64,000 nucleotides of DNA, taken from contig NZ_FPBA01000001.1 of the NCBI RefSeq assembly GCF_900116515.1, forward strand, positions 1-64,000, written 5' to 3'. The translations under genes were made by a program, and so were the position numbers. Of the stretch, positions 49,589-62,762 are shown piece after piece (the first letter of the stretch is position 1; the number at the start of each line of letters is the position of its first letter). Source of the DNA: Geodermatophilus amargosae. Its GTDB lineage: Bacteria; Actinomycetota; Actinomycetes; Mycobacteriales; Geodermatophilaceae. The notes under the pieces are model-generated. The model did not search any database. It saw only the letters and a list, made by a program, of their open reading frames with translations, and was not told the DNA's origin.

Positions 49589-50524
49589 ATGGCCCGTTCC
49601 TCGACCCGCCGCCGTCCCGCGCCCGCACCCGCCGCAGGCGAGGTCAACCCCAAGGCCCCGTGTCCCTGCGGGTCGGGCCGCCGGTACAAGCACTGCCACG
49701 GCTCGGGCTACGCGCCGCCGGTCACCCGCCCCTTCGAGGGCCTGCCCGGCGAGCCGGACTGGGTGGCGCTGCGCGAGCTGGTGCCCGCCGCCACCGCACC
49801 CCTGACGACCACGGACGGGCGCGCGGTCACCCTCGCGAGCGTGCTGCCCGGCGGGGCGCCGGCGCTGGTCCGGAGCAACGGCGAGATCCTGCTGGGCGTC
49901 CAGCTGGCAGCCTCCTCCGACGACGTCAGCCGCGACCTCGGCACCGCGCTCGTTGCCGCGCTGGAGTCCCCGGCCGGGGCGCCGGTGGACCCGGGTCCCA
50001 TCGGCGCGGCCGGCTCGTCCGGGCCCCGGCTTCAGGAGGTGCTGGACCTCACCGCGCCGCTCGAGGTCACGGTGCACCCCGACTTCGGCTTCTGGCTGGA
50101 GGGGACCGACGCCAACGCCGCGGCCCGTGCCGGCCTGGAGCGGGCCAACGAGGCCGTGCTGCCGACCGAGCGCCTGGAGGGGCTCGAGGCGGCCTACTGG
50201 GTGCGGCCGGGCGACGAGCGGGCCCACCTGCGCTGGGTGCGGCCCGAGGCCGAGGAGCCGCTGCTCGACGCGCTGGCCCGGCTCTCGGCCTCCGAGCAGC
50301 TGCTGCTGGGCGAGGGCACCCGCTACGCCGGCGCCTTCCGCGCCCACGGGCTGGTCGTCCCGGTGTGGGACCTGCCCGCCGACACCCCCGCGCAGGAGTG
50401 GGCCGGCCCGGCGGCGGAGTTCGCCACCCGCCTCGAGCAGGCCCTGGCGCAGACCGGCCCGCTGACCGCCGACGAGCGCCGCGCCCGCGCGGGCCTGCTC
50501 TCCCGCCAGGTCACCCTCCGCTAG
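49589..50524 (+). CDS. SEC-C motif, DUF5926-type protein
   Basis: The 311-residue protein has an N-terminal SEC-C zinc motif, APCPCGSGRRYKHCHG (Cys25, Cys27, Cys36, His37), followed by a long domain typical of actinobacterial DUF5926 proteins (FEGLPGEPDWVALRELVPA near the start, EQLLLGEGTRYAGAFRAHGL near the end). The function of the large domain is unknown; SEC-C modules often bind ribosomes or SecB-type partners. I chose the ATG at 49589. Two tandem hairpins follow the stop. Confidence 0.88.
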   Translation: MARSSTRRRPAPAPAAGEVNPKAPCPCGSGRRYKHCHGSGYAPPVTRPFEGLPGEPDWVALRELVPAATAPLTTTDGRAVTLASVLPGGAPALVRSNGEILLGVQLAASSDDVSRDLGTALVAALESPAGAPVDPGPIGAAGSSGPRLQEVLDLTAPLEVTVHPDFGFWLEGTDANAAARAGLERANEAVLPTERLEGLEAAYWVRPGDERAHLRWVRPEAEEPLLDALARLSASEQLLLGEGTRYAGAFRAHGLVVPVWDLPADTPAQEWAGPAAEFATRLEQALAQTGPLTADERRARAGLLSRQVTLR

Positions 50525-50536
50525 GGATCCCGCCGT

Positions 50537-50576
50537 CTGTCGTGCTCTGCCCACAGTCGTGTGCAGAGCACGACAG
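50537..50576. terminator. Tandem hairpin 1
   Basis: Perfect 14-bp arms (50537-50550 and 50563-50576) have core CGTGCTCTGC around a 12-base loop containing CCACAGTCGTG. It lies 12 bases after the SEC-C gene stop. It is nearly identical to hairpin 2, 28 bases away. Together they separate two convergent genes. Confidence 0.8.
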
Positions 50577-50604
50577 CGCGCAGGACACCTGTGCCGCCGG
50601 CCTT

Positions 50605-50636
50605 CGTGCTCTGCCCACAGTCGTGGGCAGAGCACG
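50605..50636. terminator. Tandem hairpin 2
   Basis: Perfect 14-bp arms (50605-50618 and 50623-50636) surround the loop AGTC. Thirty-one of 32 bases match hairpin 1; only one base in the loop-proximal stem differs. The duplication suggests a repeat family used as a terminator for the convergent SEC-C and M20 peptidase genes. Confidence 0.8.
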
Positions 50637-50672
50637 AGCGTTCACGGAGGAGTGCAGCCCGGCCGGCGGGCC

Positions 50673-52109
50673 TCAGAGGTGCCGGATGAGGTGCCGGAAG
50701 AAGACGGCGCCCCGGTGCAGGGCGGCGACGCTGATCCGCTCGTCGGCCGCGTGTAGGGAGTCGAGCTCGCCGCGGGACAGGTCGAAGGGCATGAACCGGT
50801 AGACGCTGTCGCTGATCTGCGCGAAGTGCCGGGCGTCGCTGGCCTGCACCATCAGGTACGGCGCCACGGCGGCCTCCGGGTACACCGCCCGCACCGCCGC
50901 GCCGAGCGCCGCGTAGGCCTCGGTGTCGGTGCGCGAGACCGGTGAGGGGTCGTTGCCCGAGAGCACCCGGACCTCGACCGACGGGTCGCCGACCACCCGG
51001 CGCAGCCGCTCGACCGTCGACTGCACCGTCTCGCCGAGAGCGATGCGGATGTTCAGGTGCGCCCGGGCCCGCGTGGCCAGCACGTTGCGCGCGCTGCTGC
51101 CCTCGAGCTCGGTGACCGCCACCGTCGTCCGCACCAGGGCGTTCGCCTCCCGGCTGGCCCGCGCCAGCGCCGTCGCGAGCAGCGGCCGCAGGACGCGGGC
51201 GTGCGCGAACAGCGCCCGGTACGCCCCGGAGGCGTGCCGGCCGGCGGCGTCGACCATCCCCAGCAGGACCTCGTCGAGCCGGGCCGGGAACGGGGCGGCG
51301 TCCAGCCGCAGGATCGCGCGCGCCAGCCGGGCCGGGGCGCCGTCCGCCAGGGGCGAGGACGCGTGCCCGCCGGGGTCGGAGGTCACCAGGTCGACGCCGA
51401 GCACGCCCTTCTCGGCCAACCCCACGACAGCGATCTGCCCCGGCACGCCCGGGAAGACGCCGGTCACCACGGCGCCGCCCTCGTCGAGCACCGCCCACGG
51501 CGTGATGCCCCGGTCGCGGAAGACCTGCACGGCCTGCTGGGCGCCGACACCGAGGACCTCCTCGTCGTTGCTGGAGGAGACGTAGACGTCGCGCGCCGGC
51601 GTGTGCCCGGCCGCGGCCAGCGACTCGACCGCCTCGAGGACCGCCACCAGCGAGCCCTTGTCGTCGATGGCGCCGCGGCCGTGCACCCAGCCGTCCTCGA
51701 CCGCCCCGGAGAACGGGCCGCGGGTCCAGGCCTGGCCGGTGACCGGGACGACGTCGTGGTGGGCCATGAGCACCAGCGGCGGGCGGTCCGTGCCGCTGCG
51801 CCAGCGGTAGAGCAGCGCCCCGCCGTCGAGGACCTCCCGCTCCAGCACCCGGTGGGTGTGGGGGTACAGCTCGGCCAGGCGGTCGCGGAACCGCGAGAAC
51901 GCCGCGCTGTCGACCTGGCCGGGGTCGGGTGAGGAGACGGTCGGGATGCGGATGAGCTCGGCCAGCCGGGCAGCGGCGGCGTCGGCGTCCAGGCCGGCGG
52001 CGTCCGCGGGCGGGACGGGGGCCTCGACCGGCCGGAAGCGGGCGACCCGGCGTGCCACCGCGGCGGCTCCCGCGGCCGCCGAGCCGAGGAGGAGCGGCAC
52101 GGTCCTCAC
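50673..52109 (-). CDS. M20 family metallopeptidase
   Basis: The 478-residue protein has an N-terminal hydrophobic stretch (about 1-20) and the M20 dinuclear-zinc motifs LMAHHDVVPV, GRGAIDDKGSL and SSSNDEEVLG. The pattern with IRIPTVSSPDP at the start of the catalytic domain fits carboxypeptidase PM20D1-like or CPS1-like M20 enzymes, which hydrolyse or form N-acyl amino acids. The GTG start overlaps the MFS stop (GTGA), so import and hydrolysis of a peptide or amide could be linked. Confidence 0.9.
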   Translation of the reverse strand: MRTVPLLLGSAAAGAAAVARRVARFRPVEAPVPPADAAGLDADAAAARLAELIRIPTVSSPDPGQVDSAAFSRFRDRLAELYPHTHRVLEREVLDGGALLYRWRSGTDRPPLVLMAHHDVVPVTGQAWTRGPFSGAVEDGWVHGRGAIDDKGSLVAVLEAVESLAAAGHTPARDVYVSSSNDEEVLGVGAQQAVQVFRDRGITPWAVLDEGGAVVTGVFPGVPGQIAVVGLAEKGVLGVDLVTSDPGGHASSPLADGAPARLARAILRLDAAPFPARLDEVLLGMVDAAGRHASGAYRALFAHARVLRPLLATALARASREANALVRTTVAVTELEGSSARNVLATRARAHLNIRIALGETVQSTVERLRRVVGDPSVEVRVLSGNDPSPVSRTDTEAYAALGAAVRAVYPEAAVAPYLMVQASDARHFAQISDSVYRFMPFDLSRGELDSLHAADERISVAALHRGAVFFRHLIRHL

Positions 52110-53590
52110 GCGACCTCCCGCACGCCCACGGCCTCCGGCCGGTCGGAGAACGCCAGCCGCGGCACGAAGACCAACGACAGCGCGGCCAGCCACGCCGTCG
52201 CCCCGCAGACCACCCAGACCGTGACGTAGCCCGACAGCGACCCGGCCGTGCCCTCGGACCCGTCGGCGGCCGCCGGTGCGCCGGCCGCCAGGGCGACGGC
52301 GAAGACGGCCGAGGCGAAGCTCCCGCCGAGCACCTTGGTCGTGTTGGTCAGCCCGGTGGCCACGCCGGTGCGGCCGGCCGGTGCTGCCGCGGCCGCGGCA
52401 GCCGGCAGCGCCGCCACCAGCGCCCCGGAGCCGAGGCCGGCGACCACCATCGCCCCGAGGACCTGCGGCAGGGTGTCGTGCAGCGGGACGAGCAGGAGGT
52501 ACCCGAGGCCGGTGAGCGTCGCGGCACCGATGAGCGTCACGCGCGGGGTGGTGGCCTGCGAGACCCGGGAGAACTGGCTCGCGCCGGCCAGCATCGACAC
52601 GACGTAGCCGCCGATGACGATCGACACCTCGCTCGTGGACAGGCCCAGGCCGTAGCCGTAGACCGCCGGGTCGGTGCGGGCGTAGGTCGACAGCGGGCCC
52701 TGGGCGCCGAGCACGCTCACCCCGAACAGCCCGGCGGTCAGCTGCACCGGCCACATGCTGGGGGAGCGCAGCACCCGGAAGTCCACCAGCGGGTCCTCCC
52801 GGCGCAGCTCGTAGCGGACGAACGGCACGACCAGCAGCACGCCGAGCGCGGTGACCAGCCAGGGCCACGGCTCGCTCGCGCCGTTGATGCGCACGAAGGT
52901 GAGGCCGCCGGTGATCACCAGCAGGACGACGCTCAGCAGCGCGACACCGGTGACGTCGACGTCCCCGTCCCGGCGGTCCGTGCTCTCCGGCACCCGGGTC
53001 AGCACGACGACGCAGACGCCGACGACGAGCAGGCCCGGGAGCAGCAGCACCAGCCAGAACTGCCCGGCGAGCGCGGCGCCGACCTGCCCGCCACCGAGTG
53101 CGCCCACGATCGCGCCGGCCTGCAGCGCGGCGACGATCAGGCCGGTCGCCCGGCGGGTGCTCGCCGCCGCGTCGGCCCGGCCGCGGGACCGCGAGTGGAT
53201 CAGCGCGACCTGCAGCGGCAGCCAGGCGGCGTAGGCGCCCTGCACCGCCCAGGCCACGAGGAAGACGCCGAAGTCCTGGGCGGTCGCCAGCACCACCGTG
53301 GCCGCCGCGACCACCGCCGCCGAGGTCAGCAGCATCCGGCGGTGGCCGTAGAGGTCACCGAGCTTGGCGAGGACCGGCACGGCGATCGCCGAGAGCATCA
53401 GCTGAGCGGCCTCGAGCCAGTTGACGTCGGCGTCGTGGATGCCGAGGTGCCGGGCCACGTCGGTCAGCAGCGGGACGTAGTAGCCCTGGAGCACGCCGCT
53501 GGTGAACTCGACGAAGACGAGCCAGCCGACCAGTCCCCCGCCGAGCCCCGCGATCCGGCCGGTCCGCCGGGCCGTCCCCGTACCTATCAC
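52106..53590 (-). CDS. MFS transporter, DHA2-like (14 spans)
   Basis: The 494-residue integral membrane protein has about 14 hydrophobic segments and the MFS loop motif KLGDLYGHRRMLL (about 76-88). The protein resembles drug:proton antiporters of the DHA2 family. It is coupled to the M20 peptidase gene by a 4-base overlap. The GTG start at 53590 has no strong ribosome site. Confidence 0.88.
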   Translation of the reverse strand: MIGTGTARRTGRIAGLGGGLVGWLVFVEFTSGVLQGYYVPLLTDVARHLGIHDADVNWLEAAQLMLSAIAVPVLAKLGDLYGHRRMLLTSAAVVAAATVVLATAQDFGVFLVAWAVQGAYAAWLPLQVALIHSRSRGRADAAASTRRATGLIVAALQAGAIVGALGGGQVGAALAGQFWLVLLLPGLLVVGVCVVVLTRVPESTDRRDGDVDVTGVALLSVVLLVITGGLTFVRINGASEPWPWLVTALGVLLVVPFVRYELRREDPLVDFRVLRSPSMWPVQLTAGLFGVSVLGAQGPLSTYARTDPAVYGYGLGLSTSEVSIVIGGYVVSMLAGASQFSRVSQATTPRVTLIGAATLTGLGYLLLVPLHDTLPQVLGAMVVAGLGSGALVAALPAAAAAAAPAGRTGVATGLTNTTKVLGGSFASAVFAVALAAGAPAAADGSEGTAGSLSGYVTVWVVCGATAWLAALSLVFVPRLAFSDRPEAVGVREVA

Positions 53591-53644
53591 GCCTCGCGTC
53601 CTCTCCCCGAGGCCTCCCCGGGACGGGAGGGGTACGGCAGCGTA

Positions 53645-53675
53645 CTGAGCGGCAGTGTCGTGCCGGGAGGCTCAG
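53645..53675 (-). terminator. Weak hairpin at the end of arcA
   Basis: CTGAGC (53645-53650) pairs with GCTCAG (53670-53675), with an inner GGCA/TGCC stem. It includes the arcA stop codon. It is a possible terminator or attenuator between arcA and the MFS gene, weaker than the other hairpins. Confidence 0.35.
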
Positions 53676-54898
53676 AGCGGGTCGCGCCACACCGGGCAGG
53701 ACATGCACCGGGGCCCGCCGCGGCCGCTGCCGAGCTCGGAGCCCGCGATGGGCACCACCTCGATGCCGGCCGCCTCCAGCGCGGCGTTGGTGACGGTGTT
53801 GCGCTCGTAGGCCACGGCCAGTCGCGGGGCCAGCGCGAGGGTGTTGTTGCCGTCGTCCCACTGCTCGCGCTCGGCGGTGACCGGGTCCAGGCCGGTGTCG
53901 ATCACCCGCAGCCGCTCGATGCCCATGGCCTCGGCCGCGGCGACGACGAACGGCGCCGGCCCGCGGACGACGAGGTCGGTGGTGTCGTCGTCGTCCGGGA
54001 CCGTGTCCGCCGTGACCGTCCAGGCCACCAGCGTGTCGGCGACCGCGGGGTACATGACCATCGCGTCGACGTCGACCATCGTCGCGATGGTGTCCAGGTG
54101 CATGGTCGCCCGCTCCTGGGCGATCGGGACGACGAGCACCGTCTGCGCCAGCCCCCGCGCGAACACCCGGCGGGCCAGCCGCTCGGCGCCGCCCGGCGTC
54201 GTCCGCTCACCGACCCCCACCGCCACCACCCCGGGGGCGAGCAGCAGGACGTCGCCGCCCTCGAGGTGCTCCAGCGAGGAGTCGTAGAGCTGCTCGGCGC
54301 CGGCGAAGCGCGGGTGGTGCGTGGCGACCGCGTGGGTGATCGTGCTCTCCCGGTGCCGCGCGGGCATGGCCAGCGAGGTGATCGCCACCTGGTCGCCCAC
54401 CCACACCGAGGAGTCGCGGGTGAACAGCAGGTTGGGCAGCGGCGGGACGACGAAGTCGTGCCGGTCCATGACCTCGTAGGCCAGGCCCCGCCCGCCGCGC
54501 AGCTCGTGGTGCGCCAGCCCGGCCATCAGCGCGGTGGCCAGGTCCTCCGGCGCCAGGTCCGCCAGGTGGGCGGCCGCGGCCCGGGTGAGCGTGGCCCCCA
54601 GGCGCGGGTCGTCGACGGCGGCGGCCACCAGCTCCTCGCGGGCTTCCGGCGAGGTCAGCACCTCGGCGAGCAGCCGGTCCAGGTACAGGACCTCGACACC
54701 GCGGTCGGTGAGCGCGGCGGCGAACGCGTCGTGCTCCTCCTGCGCGCGGGCCACCCACGGCACGCCGTCGAAGAGCAGCTGGTCGTTGTTCCGGGGGGTC
54801 AGCCGGCGCAGCTCGGCGCCCGGCCGGTGCAGGACCACCGTCCGCAGCGGGCCGACCTCGCTGGTCACGCCCAGGGGGCGGGGGGCCGCGGTCGTCAC
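53672..54898 (-). CDS. arcA: Arginine deiminase
   Basis: The 408-residue enzyme hydrolyses arginine to citrulline and ammonia. The family motifs are all present: [53 protein letters not shown] and the catalytic-cysteine end [11 protein letters not shown] (Cys398). I chose the GTG at 54898, which leaves 71 bases for the divergent promoters; a GTG at 54940 would add 14 residues. No arcB or arcC is adjacent, so it may serve nitrogen salvage or acid resistance alone. Confidence 0.94.
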   Translation of the reverse strand: MTTAAPRPLGVTSEVGPLRTVVLHRPGAELRRLTPRNNDQLLFDGVPWVARAQEEHDAFAAALTDRGVEVLYLDRLLAEVLTSPEAREELVAAAVDDPRLGATLTRAAAAHLADLAPEDLATALMAGLAHHELRGGRGLAYEVMDRHDFVVPPLPNLLFTRDSSVWVGDQVAITSLAMPARHRESTITHAVATHHPRFAGAEQLYDSSLEHLEGGDVLLLAPGVVAVGVGERTTPGGAERLARRVFARGLAQTVLVVPIAQERATMHLDTIATMVDVDAMVMYPAVADTLVAWTVTADTVPDDDDTTDLVVRGPAPFVVAAAEAMGIERLRVIDTGLDPVTAEREQWDDGNNTLALAPRLAVAYERNTVTNAALEAAGIEVVPIAGSELGSGRGGPRCMSCPVWRDPL

Positions 54899-54969
54899 GG
54901 GGACCGAGGCTGGCACAGTGACCGGGCCGTCGCACGACACTGCCGTCCCGACGCCCCAGGAGGCACCGC

Positions 54970-55733
54970 GTGGACCTGTTCGACCTGACCGGGAAGGTCG
55001 CCGTGGTCACCGGCGGCACCCGCGGCATCGGCCTGATGATGGCCCGCGGCCTGCTGCGGGCCGGGGCGTCGGTCTACGTCTCCTCGCGCAAGCCGGAGGC
55101 CGGCGAGCAGGCCGCCGCCGAGCTCGCCGAGTACGGCCGGGTCGAGTCGATCCCCGCCGACGTCAGCACCGAGGCCGAGTGCCTCCGGCTGGCCGAGGAG
55201 GTCGGCCGGCGCGAGGAGCGCGTGCACGTGCTGGTCAACAACGCCGGCGCCACCTGGGGCGAGCCGTTCGAGACCTTCCCCGCCTCGGCCTGGGACAAGG
55301 TCCTCGACCTCAACCTCAAGGCGCCGTTCTTCCTCACCCGGGCGATGCTGCCGCTGCTCGAGGCCGCCGCCACCGACGACGACCCCGCCCGCGTGGTCAA
55401 CGTCGGCAGCATCGACGGCCTGCACGTGCCGGTGCTGCCGACCTACTCGTACTCGTCGAGCAAGGCCGCGGTGCACCAGCTCACCCGGCACCTGGCCAAG
55501 GAGCTCGGGCCCCGGCGGATCACCGTCAACGCCGTCGCCCCGGGGCCGTTCGAGTCGAAGATGATGGCCGCCACCCTGGCCGCCCGCGGCGACGAGATCG
55601 CCGCCAGCGCGCCGCTGGGCCGCATCGGCCGCCCCGACGACATGGCCGGCGTCGTCGTCTACCTGTCCAGCCGGGCCGGCGCGTACGTGACCGGCGCGGT
55701 GATCCCGGTCGACGGCGGCCGGGCGACGACCCT

Positions 55734-55737
<4 letters not shown>
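54970..55737 (+). CDS. SDR family oxidoreductase (FabG-like)
   Basis: The 255-residue classical short-chain dehydrogenase has the cofactor motif TGGTRGIG (14-21), NNAG (90-93) and catalytic Ser147, Tyr161 and Lys165 (YSSSK). It ends with the usual ASYVTG-like [11 protein letters not shown]. The Arg residues at 18 and 40 hint at NADP use. The substrate is unknown. It converges with the large regulator gene and overlaps its stop region by 4 bases. Confidence 0.9.
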
Positions 55738-59159
<3,422 letters not shown>

Positions 59160-59304
59160 GACCGCGCATCCTCGCAGGTCGCGGCGCCCGGCGGGAGGGG
59201 TCCGTGCGGCCCAAGTCGGGCGCAAGTGGCCGTCAAGACGGCGGGGCCACGGTCGGCCTCGACCTCCTCCCTGCCCCGCTTCTCCCTGACCCGAGGAACC
59301 GACC

Positions 59305-60750
59305 ATGAGCCTGACCCGGACCCCCGCTGCCCCGCGCCCCCGCACGCCGCTCGACGACGTCCCCGTCCTCCTCGACCCGGCGGCCGTCGCCGACCTGCGC
59401 GGCCGCGTCCACGGACCGGTCTACGTGGCCGGTGAGGACGGCCTGGCCGCCGAGGTCGCCGCGTGGAACCTCGCCGTCACCCACACGCCCGCCGTCGCGG
59501 TCGGTGCCACCTGTGCCGCCGACGTCGCTGCGGCCGTCGCCTTCGCCACCGCGCAGGGCCTGCCGGTCGCCGTCCAGGCCACCGGGCACGGCCCGGTCCG
59601 CAACGCCGACGGCGCGCTGATGGTCACCACTCGCCGCATGCAGGGCGTCAGCGTGGACCCGGTCCGGCGCACCGCGCGGGCCGAGGCGGGCGTCAAGTGG
59701 CAGAAGGTGATGGCGGCCGCCGCGGAGCACGGGCTCGCCGGGCTGTGCGGCTCCTCGTCCGACGTCGGGGTGGTCGGCTACACCCTCGGCGGGGGGCTGG
59801 GGTCGCTCGGCCGCCGGCACGGGTTCGCCGCCGACGCGGTCGTGAGCGTGGAGATGGTGACCGCAGACGGCGTGCTGCGCACCGTCTGCGCCGAGACCGA
59901 GCCGGAGCTGTTCTGGGCGGTGCGCGGCGGCAAGGGCAACTTCGGGGTGGTCACCGCGCTGGAGTTCGAGCTGTTCCCCGTGCCGGCGCTGGTGGCCGGC
60001 GGGCTGTTCTTCGCCGGCCGCGACGCCGCCGCCGTGCTGCACGCCTACCGCACCTGGGCGCCGACGCTGCCCGAGGAGGTCAGCACCTCGATCGCGGTGC
60101 TGCGGCTCCCGCCCCTGGAGGAGCTGCCGCCGCCGCTGCGCGGGCAGACCGTGGTGCACCTGCGCTACGTGTACGCCGGCGAGGACCCCGCGCTCGGGAC
60201 CGCGCTGGTGGCGCCGATGGAGTCCGCGGGCGAGGTGCTGCTCGGCGGCGTCGGGCCGATGCCGGCGACGGCCCTCGATGCGGTGCACATGGACCCGACC
60301 GACCCGATGCCCGGCTGGGAGAAGGGGGTGCTGCTCGCCGACCTCCCCGCGGAGGCGGTGGACGCGTTCCTCGCCGCGGCCGGGCCGGACGTCCAGGTGC
60401 CGCTGATCATGGCGGAGATCCGCCAGATGGGCGGCGCGCTGGCCCGCCCCGCGCGGGTGCCCGACGCCGTCCCGGGGCGCGACGCCGCCTGGTCGGTGTT
60501 CGTGGTCGGCCCGATGGTCCCGGAGCTGGGCGAGGTGGTGCCCGCGGTCGGCCGCGGCGTGCTGGCGGCGATGGAGCCGTGGGCCGCGTCGAGCCGGATG
60601 GTCAACTTCCTCGGCGACGTCTCCGGCCCGGACGAGGTGCTGGCGGCCTGGAGTCCCGAGGCGGCCGAACGGCTGCTCGCGGTCAAGCGCGCGGTCGACC
60701 CCGACGACGTCTTCTCCACCGGCTACGCGCTGCGGGCCCGCCGTGGCTGA
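59305..60750 (+). CDS. FAD-binding oxidoreductase, berberine-bridge-enzyme type
   Basis: The 481-residue flavoprotein has a PCMH-type FAD domain: VAVQATGHGPVRNADGALMV (His95 as likely 8-alpha FAD attachment) and GLCGSSSDVGVVGYTLGGGL (Cys148 as possible second covalent bond). The C-terminal BBE segment VDPDDVFSTGYAL is also present. It oxidises an unidentified sugar, alcohol or secondary metabolite. It begins 146 bases from the divergent BTAD regulator, which may control it. Confidence 0.88.
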   Translation: MSLTRTPAAPRPRTPLDDVPVLLDPAAVADLRGRVHGPVYVAGEDGLAAEVAAWNLAVTHTPAVAVGATCAADVAAAVAFATAQGLPVAVQATGHGPVRNADGALMVTTRRMQGVSVDPVRRTARAEAGVKWQKVMAAAAEHGLAGLCGSSSDVGVVGYTLGGGLGSLGRRHGFAADAVVSVEMVTADGVLRTVCAETEPELFWAVRGGKGNFGVVTALEFELFPVPALVAGGLFFAGRDAAAVLHAYRTWAPTLPEEVSTSIAVLRLPPLEELPPPLRGQTVVHLRYVYAGEDPALGTALVAPMESAGEVLLGGVGPMPATALDAVHMDPTDPMPGWEKGVLLADLPAEAVDAFLAAAGPDVQVPLIMAEIRQMGGALARPARVPDAVPGRDAAWSVFVVGPMVPELGEVVPAVGRGVLAAMEPWAASSRMVNFLGDVSGPDEVLAAWSPEAAERLLAVKRAVDPDDVFSTGYALRARRG

Positions 60751-60865
60751 GCCGCTGGTCGCCGTCCGTCCGCCCCGGCCGCCCGTCTGGCTGCGGCGGC
60801 GCATGGGCATCCCGCCGGCCCTGCCCCCGCCCGGCTGGACGCCCCGGCACGATCAGGTGAGCTGA
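60743..60865 (+). CDS. Possible 40-residue ORF overlapping the flavoprotein end
   Basis: A GTG at 60743 lies 8 bases inside the flavoprotein gene and opens a 40-codon frame rich in Pro, Arg and Trp (PPRPPVWLRRRMGIPPALPP). The coupled position resembles real downstream genes. However, no domain is recognised, and the last codons fall in a hairpin. It may be chance in GC-rich DNA. Confidence 0.3.
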   Translation: MAEPLVAVRPPRPPVWLRRRMGIPPALPPPGWTPRHDQVS

Positions 60866-60926
60866 TCGTGCTGCGTCCTGGCTCACCGCCGACGGTGAGC
60901 CTGGACGCGCGACGCCGAGCCAGGAC
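60851..60926. terminator. Cluster of hairpins after the flavoprotein gene
   Basis: Three stems occur close together: GATCAG/CTGATC (60851-60867), GGCTCACC/GGTGAGCC (60880-60901), and a longer-range GTCCTGGCTC with GAGCCAGGAC (60875-60884 and 60917-60926). The last two share bases, so they are alternative structures. They probably terminate the rightward transcript. Confidence 0.5.
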
Positions 60927-60944
60927 CTGTTCCGGTGGGCCTTC

Positions 60945-61000
60945 GGCCCGCTCCGGGGTCCCGCCCCGAGCGTGCGAGGGGTGGGGAGGAGGGGGTCCTT
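60945..61000 (-). repeat. Dispersed 3' element, copy 3
   Basis: Read on the minus strand, the 56 bases begin AAGGACCCCCT, 20 bases after the stop of the ADPS-like gene, and contain CTCGGGGCGGGACCCC near the end. The orientation relative to the upstream gene is the same as in copies 1 and 2. This copy can also form a GCTC..GAGC hairpin. Confidence 0.7.
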
Positions 61001-61020
61001 CGACCGGTCGTCCGCGGTCG

Positions 61021-62724
61021 TCAGTCCGGCAGCAGGACGCCGGGGTTGCAGATGCCCTGCGGGTCCAGCCGCTGCTTGACCGCGCGCAGCACCTCGACGC
61101 CGAGCAGGCCGACCTCGCGCGCCAGCCAGGGCCGGTGGTCGGCGCCGACGGCGTGGTGGTGGGTGAGCGTGCCGCCGGCGGCCAGCAGCGCCTCGGTCGC
61201 CGCCCGCTTCGCGCCGAGCCACTGCTGCAGCGGCAGGTCGTCGTCGCGGTCGGCGAGCACGGTGACGTAGAGGGACGCCCCGGTGGCGTAGCCGTGCGAC
61301 ACGTGCGTCATCAGCAGCGGCTGCCGTCCGGGCCGGCCGAGCGACGTCCGCAGCGCGGTGCGGACCGCGTCGTAGACCGCCGGCAGCGCCGTCCAGGTGG
61401 CCGCCGTCTCCAGCGTCTCGACCAGCAGGCCGGCGTCCATGAGCCGGTCGCGCAGGTGCGGGGCGGTGAACCGGTGCTCCCGCCAGGACTCGCCGACCCG
61501 GTGGCCCACCCGCCCCGCGCCGTGCTCGCGCAGCACCGGCACCGCGGCGCGGCGGCGGGCCCGGACCACGTGCGGCAGGCCCTCCCAGCCGACGACGAGC
61601 AGGCAGCCGTCGGCACGCCGGCGGGCGCGCAGCGCACCGCGCAGCAGGCGGGCGCCGGTACCGCCGGCGTTGAGCAGGTTGGTGCGGGTCTCCTCGGGGT
61701 CGGAGAGCCGGACGACGTCGGGCAGCAGGTCGTGCCGCGCCAGCCGCTGCAGGCCGGCCAGCCCGTCGGCCCACGTGCGGAACGACCAGCCCTCGTACAC
61801 CCGGGTCTGCGGCGCCGGGCGCACCCTCAGCCGCAGCTCGGTGATCACACCCAGCGCGCCCTCCGAGCCCAGCGCCAGGCCCAGCAGGTCCGGCCCTGAC
61901 GCCGACGCCGGCGGGTGCCCGAGCTCGAGCACCCCGGCCGGCGTCGCGAGCGTCAGCCCGGCCACCAGCTCGTCGAACCGCCCGACGCCGGTGGAGGACT
62001 GGCCGGCCGACCGGGTGGCCGCGTAGCCGCCGAGCGTGGCGTACTCCCAGCTCTGCGGCAGGTGCCCGAGCGTCAGCCCGCGCGCGCCGAGTACCTCCTC
62101 GAACGCCGGCCCGCGCATGCCCGGGCCCACGGTGACCAGCGACGACGCGACGTCGACGGAGGTCACCGACGCCATCCGCGAGACGTCGACCGACAGCGAG
62201 GGCCGGTCGTCGGGGTCCATCCCCGACAGACCGCCCACCACGCTGGTGCCGCCGCCGAACGGGACGACGACGACGCCGTGCTCGGCGCACAGCGCGAGCA
62301 GCGCGACGGTCTCCTCGGTGCTGCCGGGCAGGACGACGGCATCGGGGGCGTCGGAGGCGTCGCCCTCCCGCCGGCGCAGCAGGTCGAGGTAGCTCTTGCC
62401 ACCGGCCCGCCGCAGCCGTGCCTCGCGGTCGGTGCGCACGTGCTCCTCGCCGAGCAGCGCGACCAGCGCGTCGTGGGCCTCCGCGGGCAGCCGCGAGGGC
62501 GCCAGCCGGATCTCGCCGACGGCGACCGGCGGGGTCGGTCGCGGCTCCCAGCCCAGCTCCTTCTCCAGGTGGCGGCGGGCGGCCTTGGGCAGCGCGGTGG
62601 CCGGGTCGGGGTCGCGGTCGGGCTCGAGCCGGCCCTCGGGGACGCCCTCCGGCCCGGTCCCCGTGGCTCCGCGGGAGCCGCCGGGCCCCCATCCCTGGAT
62701 GGTCAGTTCCGGCTGCTCGGGCAC
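61021..62724 (-). CDS. FAD-binding oxidase, alkyl-dihydroxyacetonephosphate-synthase-like
   Basis: The 567-residue flavoprotein of the PCMH/vanillyl-alcohol-oxidase class has FAD motifs VVVPFGGGTSVVGGL (about 154-168) and LGHLPQSWEYATLGGYAATR. It ends with the VKQRLDPQGICNPGVLLPD tail. LGHxPxS and the TGVGRFDELV loop are typical of the alkyl-DHAP synthase branch, whose eukaryotic members make ether lipids. It is divergent by only 38 bases from glpD. The start is GTG 62724. A D-lactate or glycolate dehydrogenase-like role is the alternative. Confidence 0.87.
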   Translation of the reverse strand: MPEQPELTIQGWGPGGSRGATGTGPEGVPEGRLEPDRDPDPATALPKAARRHLEKELGWEPRPTPPVAVGEIRLAPSRLPAEAHDALVALLGEEHVRTDREARLRRAGGKSYLDLLRRREGDASDAPDAVVLPGSTEETVALLALCAEHGVVVVPFGGGTSVVGGLSGMDPDDRPSLSVDVSRMASVTSVDVASSLVTVGPGMRGPAFEEVLGARGLTLGHLPQSWEYATLGGYAATRSAGQSSTGVGRFDELVAGLTLATPAGVLELGHPPASASGPDLLGLALGSEGALGVITELRLRVRPAPQTRVYEGWSFRTWADGLAGLQRLARHDLLPDVVRLSDPEETRTNLLNAGGTGARLLRGALRARRRADGCLLVVGWEGLPHVVRARRRAAVPVLREHGAGRVGHRVGESWREHRFTAPHLRDRLMDAGLLVETLETAATWTALPAVYDAVRTALRTSLGRPGRQPLLMTHVSHGYATGASLYVTVLADRDDDLPLQQWLGAKRAATEALLAAGGTLTHHHAVGADHRPWLAREVGLLGVEVLRAVKQRLDPQGICNPGVLLPD

Positions 62725-62762
62725 GGCTACAGTCTGCCGGTGCTCCGACCGGGACCCCGCAC

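Noticed and set aside
50537-50636. Possible CRISPR array
   Set aside because: Only two palindromic units exist, with no further spacers and no cas genes; they are terminators or short repeats.
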